Shown in pieces: positions 20,823 through 33,950 of a DNA stretch of 64,000 bases. The notes beneath the pieces are model-generated. The model saw only the letters and a list, made by a program, of their open reading frames with translations, was not told the origin of the DNA and made no database searches. Every line of letters starts with the position of its first letter. Within the stretch, counting starts at the first letter, position 1. This DNA comes from Xanthomonas citri pv. mangiferaeindicae. GTDB taxonomy: Bacteria > Pseudomonadota > Gammaproteobacteria > Xanthomonadales > Xanthomonadaceae. The position numbers and the translations under genes were made by a program. The stretch covers positions 682,001 through 746,000 of the forward strand of contig CP016836.1 in the NCBI GenBank assembly GCA_002240395.1. Direction: 5' to 3'.

Positions 20823-21392
20823 ATGTCCGCCCTCGCGCGCCTGGACATCGCCGCCGCGGCCGCCGTGCTCGCGCGCGGCGGTGTGATCGCCTACCCCACC
20901 GAAGGCGTGTGGGGGCTGGGCTGCGACCCGTTCGACGCGGCCGCCGTGCATCGTCTGCTCGAGATCAAGCGCCGGCCCGTCGACAAAGGCGTCATCCTGA
21001 TCGCCGGCACCACCGCGCAGCTGGCGGGCATCGTCGACTGGTCCGCGCTTGAGGTCGAGCGCCAGGACGCGGTGCACGCCACCTGGCCGGGCCCCAACAC
21101 CTGGATCGTGCCGGCGCTGTCCGGCGTTCCAGCCTGGCTGACCGGGGCGCATGCCGGCATCGCGGTGCGCGTCAGCGCCCATCCCGGCGTCGTCGCGCTG
21201 TGCGCTGCCTTCGGCGGGCCGCTGGTATCGACCAGCGCCAATCTCTCGGGCGAACCGGCCGTGCACGAAGCGTCCGCGCTCGACCCGCGACTGCTGGCGC
21301 AGATCGACGGCGTGGCGGCCGGCGAGACCGGCGGTCGACGCGAGCCGTCGACGATCCGAGACGCGGCCACCGGACGCGTGCTCCGCGGCTGA
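20823..21392 (+). CDS. tsaC: L-threonylcarbamoyladenylate synthase TsaC (YrdC/Sua5 family)
   Basis: This 189-residue enzyme makes threonylcarbamoyl-AMP from threonine, bicarbonate and ATP, the first step of tRNA t6A37 modification. Visible family blocks are 'GGVIAYPTEGVWGLGCDPFD', the 'KRRPVDKGVILIAG' nucleotide/threonine site and 'VSTSANLSGEPA'. It is the single-domain (TsaC/RimN) length without the Sua5 C-terminal extension. It is the last gene of the topA run and lies 19 bases downstream of topA. Confidence 0.93.
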   Translation: MSALARLDIAAAAAVLARGGVIAYPTEGVWGLGCDPFDAAAVHRLLEIKRRPVDKGVILIAGTTAQLAGIVDWSALEVERQDAVHATWPGPNTWIVPALSGVPAWLTGAHAGIAVRVSAHPGVVALCAAFGGPLVSTSANLSGEPAVHEASALDPRLLAQIDGVAAGETGGRREPSTIRDAATGRVLRG

Positions 21393-21584
21393 CCGCTGCG
21401 TCCAGGACGCGCTTGCACCAGTGCCGGTGCTGCGTCGCAATGGTTGCATCAGAAACGTCCGAAGCGCCGCAAATCGCGTATTGCCGCACTGCACAAACTG
21501 TGCTCTAGTCGATGGCCCGACGTGGACGCGTTGCGAGACCGCCACACGCTCCGATCCCCACGCCGGCTCTGCTCCCCTGACCGG

Positions 21585-26057
<4,473 letters not shown>

Positions 26058-26121
26058 GGCCTGTGCTGCGCACCTTCGTCTCCACGCTCTGCTTCGCCCC
26101 TCGCGCAACGGAGTCCACCCC

Positions 26122-27615
26122 ATGACCAAGCGCGATGTGTTCCGGTTTCTCAAGGAGCCGCGCGAGATGCCGGGCAAGGTGCCGCTGGCGCTGCGCACGG
26201 CCGGCGACTGGAACGAGCTCTACGGCGGCTTCGGGCCGAGCGAGGCTGCGCACCAGGCCGATCGCTGTCTCGATTGCGGCAATCCGTACTGCGAAGCCAA
26301 GTGCCCGGTGCACAACTACATCCCCAACTGGCTGAAGCTAGTGCAGGAAGGCCGTGTGCACGAGGCCGCGGCGCTGTGCCACGAGACCAATCCGCTGCCG
26401 GAGATGTGCGGCCGCGTCTGCCCGCAGGACCGGCTGTGCGAGGGCGCGTGTACGCTCAACGACGGCTTCGGCGCGGTGACCATCGGTGCGGTCGAGAAGT
26501 ACATCGTCGACACCGCATTCGCCCAAGGCTGGCGACCGGATCTGTCGAAGGTCGTGGCCACGGGCCGGCGGGTCGCGGTGATCGGGGCCGGCCCCGCGGG
26601 ACTGGCCTGCGCGGACAGATTGGTGTGCGCGGGCATCGAGGCGGTGGTGTTCGACCGCTACGAGCAGATCGGCGGCCTGCTGCAGTTCGGCATCCCCAGC
26701 TTCAAGCTCGACAAAACCGTCATCGCCACCCGGCGCGCGGTGCTTGAAGGCATGGGCGTGACGTTCCGGCTCGGCGTCGAGATCGGGCGCGACGTCGCAC
26801 TCGACACGCTGCTGGAAGACTTCGATGCGGTGTTCCTGGGCACCGGCGCCTATCGTTACACCGACGGCGGTCTGGCCGGCCAGGATCTGCCGGGCGTGCT
26901 GCCGGCGCTGCCGTTCCTGGTGCACAACGGCCGCCTGGTCACTGGCGGCGACACCTGGGGCCGGCCGATCGCCGGTTGGGAGGACACGCTCACGCTGCCG
27001 AAGCTGACCGGCAAGCGCGTGGTTGTGCTCGGCGGCGGCGACACCGGCATGGACTGCGTACGATCGGCGGTCCGGCTGGGGGCTTCCAGCGTCACCTGCG
27101 CCTACCGCCGCGACGAGGCCAACATGCCGGGCTCGGCGCGCGAAGTCGCCAACGCCCGCGAGGAAGGCGTGCGTTTCCTGTTCAACCGCCAGCCGCTGGC
27201 GATCGAAGCCGACGCTGCCGGCAACGCGGCCGGCGTCCGCATGGTCGAGACCAGGCTCGGCGAGCCGGACGCGAATGGCCGCCGCGCCGCCGTCCCGGTC
27301 GTGGGCAGCGAATCGACGCTGGCGGCGGACGTGGTGATCATCGCCTTCGGTTTTTCGCCGGCCGTGCCGGCCTGGCTCGACCCGCATGGCGTCGGGGCCC
27401 AGGCGCCGGGCAGCGGCCGCATCCGCGTCGGCGGCGAGCGGCGGCTGCCCTACCAGACCGCGCACGACCGGGTGTTCGCCGGTGGCGACGCGGTGCGCGG
27501 CGCCGACCTGGTGGTGACCGCGGTCCAGGAAGGCCGCGACGCAGCCGCGAGCATCGCCCGCATGCTGCGCCGGCAGGCCGGCGACACGACCCGCGCCGCG
27601 CTCGACGCGATCTGA
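26122..27615 (+). CDS. gltD: Glutamate synthase small subunit
   Basis: This 497-residue beta subunit passes electrons from NADPH through FAD to the large subunit. The N-terminal Cys-rich region holds two 4Fe-4S motif sets ('CLDCGNPYCEAKCPVHNYIP' and 'PEMCGRVCPQDRLCEGAC'). It is followed by the FAD-binding 'VAVIGAGPAGLACAD' (about residue 151) and the NADPH-binding 'VVVLGGGDTGMDCVRSAVR' (about residue 295). A C-terminal 'VFAGGDAVRGADLVVTAVQEGRDAAASI' closes the FAD site. It is in an operon with gltB, and a terminator follows. Confidence 0.96.
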   Translation: MTKRDVFRFLKEPREMPGKVPLALRTAGDWNELYGGFGPSEAAHQADRCLDCGNPYCEAKCPVHNYIPNWLKLVQEGRVHEAAALCHETNPLPEMCGRVCPQDRLCEGACTLNDGFGAVTIGAVEKYIVDTAFAQGWRPDLSKVVATGRRVAVIGAGPAGLACADRLVCAGIEAVVFDRYEQIGGLLQFGIPSFKLDKTVIATRRAVLEGMGVTFRLGVEIGRDVALDTLLEDFDAVFLGTGAYRYTDGGLAGQDLPGVLPALPFLVHNGRLVTGGDTWGRPIAGWEDTLTLPKLTGKRVVVLGGGDTGMDCVRSAVRLGASSVTCAYRRDEANMPGSAREVANAREEGVRFLFNRQPLAIEADAAGNAAGVRMVETRLGEPDANGRRAAVPVVGSESTLAADVVIIAFGFSPAVPAWLDPHGVGAQAPGSGRIRVGGERRLPYQTAHDRVFAGGDAVRGADLVVTAVQEGRDAAASIARMLRRQAGDTTRAALDAI

Positions 27616-27665
27616 GCAAGCCGGGGCGCTGCCGCGCAGGTGGCCCCGGGACACGCTGCAAGGCA

Positions 27666-27694
27666 GAACGGGGCCCGAAGGCCCCGTTCTGTTT
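27666..27694 (+). terminator. Terminator between gltD and the convergent TonB receptor gene
   Basis: A perfect 9-bp stem (27666-27674 with 27681-27689) with loop CCGAAG is followed by the T-rich tctgttt. It lies between two convergent genes and may act in both directions. Confidence 0.7.
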
Positions 27695-27715
27695 CCTCAT
27701 CGATGCAGGGTGGGC

Positions 27716-30700
27716 TCAGAACTTCAGGCCCACTTCCACCGTCAGCGTGCGCGGGAAGTAGAAGATCCCGCCATTGCGGTTCACCGACACGTAGCCGGTA
27801 TCGAGCTGGCCGTCCTGGCCGAAGTAGTCGCGGCCGCCGTCGGGGCCGCCGTAGACGTAGCTGTCGTAGTTCTTGAAGTTGAACGCGTTGAGCAGGTTCA
27901 CGCGCGCGGTCAACCGCGTATCGCCACCCAGCACGAACTCCTTGGTCGCCTGCAGATCCACGGTGCGGTAGCTCCAGATGTCACCGCCGACCAGGAACTT
28001 GCCGTTGCCCGGCGGCACGAAGCCGACGAGCTGGCAGGTCGAGCCGTCCCAGCCGTCGACGCCGTAGCAGGCCACAGTGTTGATCGGGTTGGCGGTTTCG
28101 AGCACCAGCTTGGCGCCGTAGGTCACGCCCCACGGCCCATCGACCGAGGCCGAGGCGGTGAAGCGATGCTTGGGCTGATTGCTGGATTTCACGAACGGGA
28201 AGTACTGCAATCGCGCCTTGTCGAAGTAGTCGAACTGGCTGTCGTTGTTGCGGCTGTTCTGGCGCGCCTGGGTGTGGGTGTAGGCGATGTTGGCGCCCCA
28301 GCCCGATTCCCGGGTGTAGGGCTTGTCGGCCGCCAGCAGGATCTGCGTGCTGCGCTGCTCGACGCCGTTGTCGCCCAGGATCACACCGCCGAAGCCCGGC
28401 GGCACGCGGTCGGACGCGCCCCACGGCGGGCTGCCACCGGGGCTGAAGAACGCCCCATCGGGATAGCGGTTGCCGAGCGTGTAGCCGAAGCCGTCACGGG
28501 CGAGGATGCGCTGCACGGTGACGTCGGTCAGCCACTGGCCGACCTGGTTGCTCATGCCCAGGCTGAACTGGTCGCTGTAGGGTGTCTTGAGCCGGTTGTT
28601 GAGCATGAACGCCTCGGCGGCATCGCGCGAGCCGGTGATGCCGGCGAGCACGTCCGCGCCGCCCAGGTAGGCCGGGTCCCAGGCAACACAGCGCGACCCG
28701 GTGATCGCCACGCACTCGCCGGTCGTGGGATCGGCGAACTCCAGGCGCACCAGCGAGATCGAGCCCTTGTGGCGCTCGAACGCGAGGTCGCGGAACAGGT
28801 TGCGGTCGTAGGACCGGCCGGCACCGCCGTGGATCACGTGGCGCTCGTCAGCGCCCAGGTCGTAAGAGAAGCCGAAGCGCGGTGCCCAGGCGTCCTTGAA
28901 GTTCTTGCGGTTGCTGCCGGTGCTGATGTAATCGAGCGGGTTGATCGCATCGATGCCGCCGTTGAGCCAGCGGTCGACCCAGCGCTGGCCCGGGTTCTGC
29001 GGATCGGCCGCGTAGAGCGCGTCGACGAAGGCCTTCGGGGTGACGTGGTCGGTGTAGGCCGGCACGTCCTCGTAATCCCAGCGCACGCCGAAGTTCAGCA
29101 TCAGGTGCGGGTTCACCTGCCAGTCGTCCTGGATGTAGAAGCCGTACTGCTTGGCGGCGGTCTCCACGCGCGGGGTCAGGCCCGGGGTCGCGAACGGCGC
29201 GATGAACTCCACGCGGTAAGGCTGCGCGGCGACCTGGCCGGTGGCCGGGTCGAACTCCCACGAGAACTGCGGGTTCAGCGGCTCGCCGTCGCTCGACGCC
29301 AGCTCGATGTCACGGTAGTTCACGCCAACCTTGACGGTGTGGTCGCCCTTGAACTCGAAGCTGTTGAAGGTCAGGTCGTTCTGCAACGACCAGCCCTTCT
29401 GCCGCTGCGACTGCAGGCTGAAGCCGCTGGCCGGACCGACCTGCAGCAGCGTGGCCTCGGTCAGCGGCTCGCGGCGGTCGATCACGGTGTAGATGGCGCC
29501 GTTGCCGAACGAGACCGGGGTCTTGGAGTTCTGCGAGTCCTGGGTGCTGACGATCAACTCGTTGTAGAAGCGCTGGCCGTAGTGCATCCACTTGAGGTTG
29601 ACGCGCTTGTCTTCGTTGATGCGCGCTTCGCCGTGCTCGGGCGTGCTGACGCCGCCGACGCCGCCGACCACGTCCTCGTCGCGGTACTGGCCGCTCAGTT
29701 CCAGGCGGTCGTTGTCGCCGATGTCCCAGCTGAGCTTGGCGAAGTACAGGTCTTCCTCGAACGGCAGCGTGGTCGCGCCGTAGTAGCTGCGCAGGTTCTC
29801 GGGCAGGCGCAGGTAAGCGTCGCCGGAGGCCGCGTCGGGCTGCACCGAACGCGCGTAGATGTTCTCCTTGCCCTCGTAGGCGACGAAGAAGTGCATGCGG
29901 TCCTCGATGATCGGACCGCCGAATGCGAAGCCGTATTCCTTGACCTGCGAGTCGTCCTTGTCGGTCTCGTCGGGCCGCTTGGCGCGCATGCGCTCGTTGG
30001 TGTAGCGATAGAACATCTCGCCTTCGAACTCGTTGGTACCCGAGCGCGTAGCGGCGGTGATCGCCGCACCACTGACCTGACCGTACTCGGCCTTGTAGTT
30101 GGAGGTGATGACCTTGTACTCGCCGATCGCCAACTGCGGGAACGGGTTGCCCGGGCTCTCGTTCTGGCCGGCCACACCGCCCTGCTGGACGTAGCTCTTC
30201 TGGCTCACACCATCGATGTAGAGGTTGGACGAGCTGGTGTTGGTCGCGCCGGCGCGCAGCGTGGCGCGGCCCTGGGCGTCGATCTTGAACTGCATGCCCG
30301 GCACGGTGTCGGCGAACTCGAGGAAGTTGCGCGTGGCCTGCGGCAGCTGCTGGATCTGGCGCAGCGAGATCGTGTTGCCGACCTCGGACGTGCGCACGTC
30401 GCGCAGCAGCGGGGCGGTCACGGTGACGCCGTTGATGTCGGTGACCGGGCCGTCGGCCGGCGCGCCTTCGGCGGCCGCCCCCTGGATATCGAGCGTTGCG
30501 GTCGAGGCCACCGACAGCGTCACCGTCTGCGGCTGGCCACCGGCGTCGACGCGATAGGTACCCGGCGGCAGGCCGACCAGCGTATAGGCGCCGCCGGCGT
30601 TGGTCTGTACACGGCGCACCGCACCGGTGGCGACGTTGGTCGCGGTCACCGTGGTGCCGGCTTCGGCCGAACGCACCTGGCCACGCAGCGTGGCGCTGGT

Positions 30701-30799
30701 GGATTGCGCGAAGGCGGGCGCGGCGAACGCCAGACAGGCCGCCAGCGCACAGGCCAGCAGAGCGGGTTGGGGCACACGGGGCGAACGGGTTGCGTTCAT
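27716..30799 (-). CDS. Oar-like TonB-dependent receptor with carboxypeptidase-regulatory domain
   Basis: This 1027-residue outer-membrane protein has a signal peptide ending at about residue 32 (AAPAFAQ). A carboxypeptidase-D-regulatory-like beta-sandwich follows (about 35-115: 'TLRGQVRSAEAGTTVTATNV...GGAYTLVGLPPGTYRV'). After it come a plug region ('RDVRTSEVGNTISLRQIQQLPQ') and a large barrel ending in GLKF. This is the Oar/OmpA-related receptor type. Ligands of this subclass are poorly known; peptides or proteins are suspected for some. The ATG at 30799 has GGAGG 7 bases upstream; longer frames upstream are spurious. Confidence 0.88.
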   Translation of the reverse strand: MNATRSPRVPQPALLACALAACLAFAAPAFAQSTSATLRGQVRSAEAGTTVTATNVATGAVRRVQTNAGGAYTLVGLPPGTYRVDAGGQPQTVTLSVASTATLDIQGAAAEGAPADGPVTDINGVTVTAPLLRDVRTSEVGNTISLRQIQQLPQATRNFLEFADTVPGMQFKIDAQGRATLRAGATNTSSSNLYIDGVSQKSYVQQGGVAGQNESPGNPFPQLAIGEYKVITSNYKAEYGQVSGAAITAATRSGTNEFEGEMFYRYTNERMRAKRPDETDKDDSQVKEYGFAFGGPIIEDRMHFFVAYEGKENIYARSVQPDAASGDAYLRLPENLRSYYGATTLPFEEDLYFAKLSWDIGDNDRLELSGQYRDEDVVGGVGGVSTPEHGEARINEDKRVNLKWMHYGQRFYNELIVSTQDSQNSKTPVSFGNGAIYTVIDRREPLTEATLLQVGPASGFSLQSQRQKGWSLQNDLTFNSFEFKGDHTVKVGVNYRDIELASSDGEPLNPQFSWEFDPATGQVAAQPYRVEFIAPFATPGLTPRVETAAKQYGFYIQDDWQVNPHLMLNFGVRWDYEDVPAYTDHVTPKAFVDALYAADPQNPGQRWVDRWLNGGIDAINPLDYISTGSNRKNFKDAWAPRFGFSYDLGADERHVIHGGAGRSYDRNLFRDLAFERHKGSISLVRLEFADPTTGECVAITGSRCVAWDPAYLGGADVLAGITGSRDAAEAFMLNNRLKTPYSDQFSLGMSNQVGQWLTDVTVQRILARDGFGYTLGNRYPDGAFFSPGGSPPWGASDRVPPGFGGVILGDNGVEQRSTQILLAADKPYTRESGWGANIAYTHTQARQNSRNNDSQFDYFDKARLQYFPFVKSSNQPKHRFTASASVDGPWGVTYGAKLVLETANPINTVACYGVDGWDGSTCQLVGFVPPGNGKFLVGGDIWSYRTVDLQATKEFVLGGDTRLTARVNLLNAFNFKNYDSYVYGGPDGGRDYFGQDGQLDTGYVSVNRNGGIFYFPRTLTVEVGLKF

Positions 30800-31412
30800 G
30801 ACATCCCCTCCAGGGGGCTTTTTGATGAGTGGAAAAAGCTCGGGACAACGTGGAACGGCACCGCACAACAGCGCATCCATACGCGGGCATGCGCCGATCC
30901 AAGAACGGCACATGTCGGAACACGAACAGCCGGACCATCGGCGGGCCGGCGGCCAGCGCGCCACGCGTGCTGCGCCTGCCAGCGCGCGTGGCGGACCTGT
31001 ACCTGCCGGCGTGCCAGACGCCAAGAACATCGCGGGACAGAGCGCGATGCATCGCTGCAGTCGCTCCAGGCCGGACCGGTCTCCACCGATCGCACAGGCC
31101 GTGGCGCGCTGGGGCGCGTCGCGACGAACGCCGGGGACCGTGCATCGCCCGCCCCGGCTTTGCGCAGAGCGAATGGAGGTCACGATCCGGCGCGCATCGT
31201 AATCCTGCCGTCGAACCGCGTCCATGGGCCGGCAGCGCCGCGAATCACGCCCCGGCCCCGGCCTGCGACCCGCTGTCGCGGCGGCCGTGACGTCGGCCTG
31301 TCCGCTTCCCGACGCCGCAGGTCGCCAAGGGCAGCATCGGGCGGCCCCTCGATGCCGTCGGGTCGCCCGCCCGACGGTTTCGCCCGGGCCTGTGTCGTCG
31401 CATCATGGCGGC
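30800..31412. other. 613-base intergenic region with no gene seen
   Basis: This region divides the Oar-like receptor from the divergent DUF4124 pair and must hold both promoters. Open frames on both strands are Arg/Pro/Ala-rich shadows with no ribosome-binding site or motif. I saw no repeat, tRNA or clear operator. Confidence 0.5.
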
Positions 31413-32093
31413 ATGCGCCGCGTCCCGAGCCTCCTCGTCCTGACCGCATGCCTGACCGCCACCTGCCCCCCGGCAGCGGCCCGCGACGACGTCGTCGTGT
31501 ACCGGTGCACGGATGCGCGCGGACAGGTCGCGCTGCGCGACTCGCCGTGCGCCGGCGGCCATCGCCAGGAGGTCCGCACGATGATCCGCCCGGTCGATGC
31601 CGCACCCGCGCCGCGACCGCCGCGGCCGGCGCCTTCGGTCGAGCCGGCCACCGCCCCGGCGGCGCCGCAGATCGTCGTCGTCCGCCCAGCGCAACCGATG
31701 TACCGCTGTGTACGTCCAGACGGCAGCACGTACACCAGCGATTCGTCGGCAGGCAATCCGCGGTGGGTGCCGCTGTGGACACTGGGATACGGGCCGCCGC
31801 GGCGCGGTCCCTCGACCCGGATCGGTGTCGAGGCCGGCCAAGGCGGCGGCCGAGTGGACGTGGACATCGACGCGGGCACACGGCGCGGATGGCGCGGTGG
31901 CACCGGCGGGGCCGGCACCTGGGTGCGCGACGACTGCAGCCCGCTGCCGCAGGCCGAGGTTTGCAGCCTGCTGGCCGAGCGCCGCGAAGAGATTCGGCGC
32001 CGGTTCTTCAACGCCCAGCCCAGTGAACGCGCGCGCCTGCGCGGCGAGGAGACTGCGATCAACGCCCGCCTCGGCCAGGACTGCGGCCGATGA
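31413..32093 (+). CDS. Exported DUF4124 domain-containing protein
   Basis: This 226-residue protein has a signal peptide (to about residue 24, PPAAA) and a DUF4124 domain directly after it ('VVVYRCTDARGQVALRDSPCAGG', about 27-60). A proline-rich linker leads to a second DUF4124-like half-repeat ('PMYRCVRPDGSTYTSDSSAGNPRW') and a Cys-containing C-terminus. DUF4124 proteins are common exported proteins in Xanthomonadaceae with no assigned activity. The final ATGA overlaps the next gene, which encodes a second member, so the pair is translationally coupled. Confidence 0.8.
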   Translation: MRRVPSLLVLTACLTATCPPAAARDDVVVYRCTDARGQVALRDSPCAGGHRQEVRTMIRPVDAAPAPRPPRPAPSVEPATAPAAPQIVVVRPAQPMYRCVRPDGSTYTSDSSAGNPRWVPLWTLGYGPPRRGPSTRIGVEAGQGGGRVDVDIDAGTRRGWRGGTGGAGTWVRDDCSPLPQAEVCSLLAERREEIRRRFFNAQPSERARLRGEETAINARLGQDCGR

Positions 32094-32707
32094 CGCGCGG
32101 CCTGCGCGCGGCCGTGGCGCTCCTGCTGTGGGCCGTGGCCGCCGGCACGGCCGCCGCCGACACCGTCATCTACCGCTGCACCGATGCCGATGGCGCGGTG
32201 ACATTCCAGAACGGCCGCCCCTGCGCGCCTGGGCAACAGCAACAGCGGCGCGTGGTCGAGATCGCGGCGCCCCTGCCCGCCTATGTCCCGCCCGCACGCC
32301 CGGCACCGGCAGCGACACCCGCATCGACGCCGCGCACGCCCCCGGACGCCGCCGCCGATCCGCCGGCCCTGCGCGCCCCGCCACCAGCGCTGTACGCCTG
32401 TCGCAGCTACGACGGCACCATCGACTGGCGCGAGGACGGCACACCACCCACGCGCTGCCGGCCGATGCAGACCGTCGGCATCGGCGGGCTGCCGGGCCTC
32501 GGTGCCGGCCAGGCCTGCGAGCGGGTCGAGGACAGCTGCGAGGCAGTCGCCGCCGATGCGCTGTGCGCTGCCTGGGAGGCCCGACTGCACGAAGCGGAGT
32601 TCCGCTGGCGCTACGCCGACAGCGCGAACAGCCCGGTGCTGCGGCAGGCCTATGAGCGGATGCGTGCGACCTGGGATGGGAGCGCGTGCGTGGCGGACGC
32701 GCCCTGA
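32090..32707 (+). CDS. Exported DUF4124 domain-containing protein (second of pair)
   Basis: This 205-residue protein shares the architecture of its upstream partner: signal peptide (to about residue 22, GTAAA), DUF4124 domain ('TVIYRCTDADGAVTFQNGRPCAPGQ'), Pro/Ala linker, then a second YxCRSYDG half-repeat ('LYACRSYDGTIDWREDG'). The C-terminal region contains paired Cys residues. It starts within the stop of the first gene (ATGA). The two probably arose by duplication and are likely made together in the periplasm; function unknown. Confidence 0.8.
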   Translation: MTRGLRAAVALLLWAVAAGTAAADTVIYRCTDADGAVTFQNGRPCAPGQQQQRRVVEIAAPLPAYVPPARPAPAATPASTPRTPPDAAADPPALRAPPPALYACRSYDGTIDWREDGTPPTRCRPMQTVGIGGLPGLGAGQACERVEDSCEAVAADALCAAWEARLHEAEFRWRYADSANSPVLRQAYERMRATWDGSACVADAP

Positions 32708-32729
32708 TGCGAGCGGGTCGCCTCCGCCC

Positions 32730-33512
32730 TCAGAACCCGTAGCGCAGGAACCCACCGTCGACGGCGATGCATTCGCCGGTGATGTAGCCCGCCGCCGGCA
32801 GGCACAGAAAGGCGACCGCCGCCGCCACTTCCTCCGGCTCGCCGATGCGCCCCATCGGCGTACGCAGCAGCACTTCGTCGAGATAGTCGGGATCGGCCAG
32901 CGGTCCGGAGGTCCGCCGGGTGCGGATGTACCAGGGCGCCACCGCATTGACGCGTACCCCGTCCTCGGCCCATTCGGCCGCGAGGTTGCGTGTCATCTGG
33001 TGCAGCGCGGCCTTGCTCATGCCGTAGACCGCGCCGGTGCGCACGTGGGTGATGCCCGACACGCTGCCGACGTTGACGACGCTGGAACTGGCATGGCGGG
33101 TGAGCAGCGGATGCGCCAGGCGGGTGAGCTCGAATGCACTGAACACGTTGATCTCGAAGATCTCGCGCCACTCGTCCTCGCCGTACTCGGTCGCCGCGCG
33201 CGGCAGGTTGCCGCCGGCGTTGTTGACCAGGATGTTCAGGCCTTCGCCCTGGTCCTCGACCCAGTCAAGGATTTCGCCGCGCTGCTCCTCGTCGACGACA
33301 TCGGCGATCAGCGCGCGGATATCGGCCTGCGGGAGTTCCTCCAGCAATTCCTCGCGCGCAGCCTCGAGCGTGTCGCCGTTGCGGCCCACGATCAGCACCG
33401 TGGCACCAAATCCGGCGAGCTCGCGGGTGATCGCCCGTCCGATGCCGGCGCTGCCGCCAGTCACCAGGGCAAGTTGGCCGTCCAGGCGCCAGCGCTGCGG
33501 ATCCATCGACAT
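32730..33512 (-). CDS. SDR family oxidoreductase
   Basis: This 260-residue classical short-chain dehydrogenase has the cofactor motif 'VTGGSAGIGRAI' (TGxxxGIG), 'NNAGGN', the catalytic Ser near 'VNVGSVSG' and YGMSK (Tyr-x3-Lys). The C-terminal 'GECIAVDGGFLRYGF' is typical. Overall it resembles tropinone-reductase-like or gluconate-5-dehydrogenase-like SDRs; substrate is not assignable. It sits at the edge of the polysaccharide region but lacks the ATGACACCG motif upstream, so I do not count it as part of that regulon. Confidence 0.85.
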   Translation of the reverse strand: MSMDPQRWRLDGQLALVTGGSAGIGRAITRELAGFGATVLIVGRNGDTLEAAREELLEELPQADIRALIADVVDEEQRGEILDWVEDQGEGLNILVNNAGGNLPRAATEYGEDEWREIFEINVFSAFELTRLAHPLLTRHASSSVVNVGSVSGITHVRTGAVYGMSKAALHQMTRNLAAEWAEDGVRVNAVAPWYIRTRRTSGPLADPDYLDEVLLRTPMGRIGEPEEVAAAVAFLCLPAAGYITGECIAVDGGFLRYGF

Positions 33513-33571
33513 GTCCTCGATTCGACTGCGCGTAGGATACCGTCGAGCCTGCCATCGGGGAGCCTGCCACG

Positions 33572-33736
33572 ATGCCCACGCTTCGTCGTTCTACCGCGTG
33601 TGCGCGCCACGGCGTACGCCGTCTGCGTTGGACACTCTGGACGGCAGCGCTGCTGCTCGGCCTCGCCGCCTGCACACCGCCGCCCGACGAACCCACCGAG
33701 AAACCCACCGAGCCACGCGCAGCGCCAACGCGCTGA
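33572..33736 (+). CDS. Small putative lipoprotein
   Basis: A 54-codon frame encodes a basic N-terminus, one hydrophobic stretch and a lipobox ending in LGLAAC (Cys34), then a Pro/Glu/Thr-rich tail (TPPPDEPTEKPTEP). The arrangement is that of a short secreted lipoprotein, a type common in this family and often missed. A weak GGGGAG lies about 10 bases before the ATG. It diverges from the SDR gene. The N-terminal region before the hydrophobic core is long, so the true start could be further in. Confidence 0.55.
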   Translation: MPTLRRSTACARHGVRRLRWTLWTAALLLGLAACTPPPDEPTEKPTEPRAAPTR

Positions 33737-33759
33737 CGCGAAGGGCGCCCCCATCCCAG

Positions 33760-33903
33760 CCTTCCCCCGTTTTGCGGGGAAGGCGCGGTGCAGCGCGGCG
33801 ATTGGGTGCGCCGCGATCTCACCTCCCCCACGCGCGGCGGAGGTCGGCAAGCACGTGCGCCCCACCGTGCGCATCGGCTCACCTCCCCGCCTGCGGGGGA
33901 GGT
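33760..33903. repeat. Cluster of intergenic CCTCCCC/GGGGAGG hairpins
   Basis: Three hairpins occur in tandem. CCTTCCCC/GGGGAAGG is at 33760-33783, ACCTCC/GGAGGT at 33821-33844 and ACCTCCCC/GGGGAGGT at 33881-33903. The last two share the flanks CTC before and CG after. They look like a dispersed intergenic repeat family and lie between the 3' ends of a convergent gene pair. Confidence 0.6.
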
Positions 33904-33950
33904 CGACACGTCACGCGTGTCCGGGGGCACGAGCCCGCCGCAGTATTCCC

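Noticed and set aside
30829..31290. 153-codon open frame in the 613-base gap
   Set aside because: Arg/Pro/Ala-rich, no ribosome-binding site, no recognisable domain, and it overlaps the receptor leader.
27710..32026. 1438-codon forward open frame across the Oar-like receptor
   Set aside because: Antisense shadow of the receptor gene, continued through a non-coding gap.
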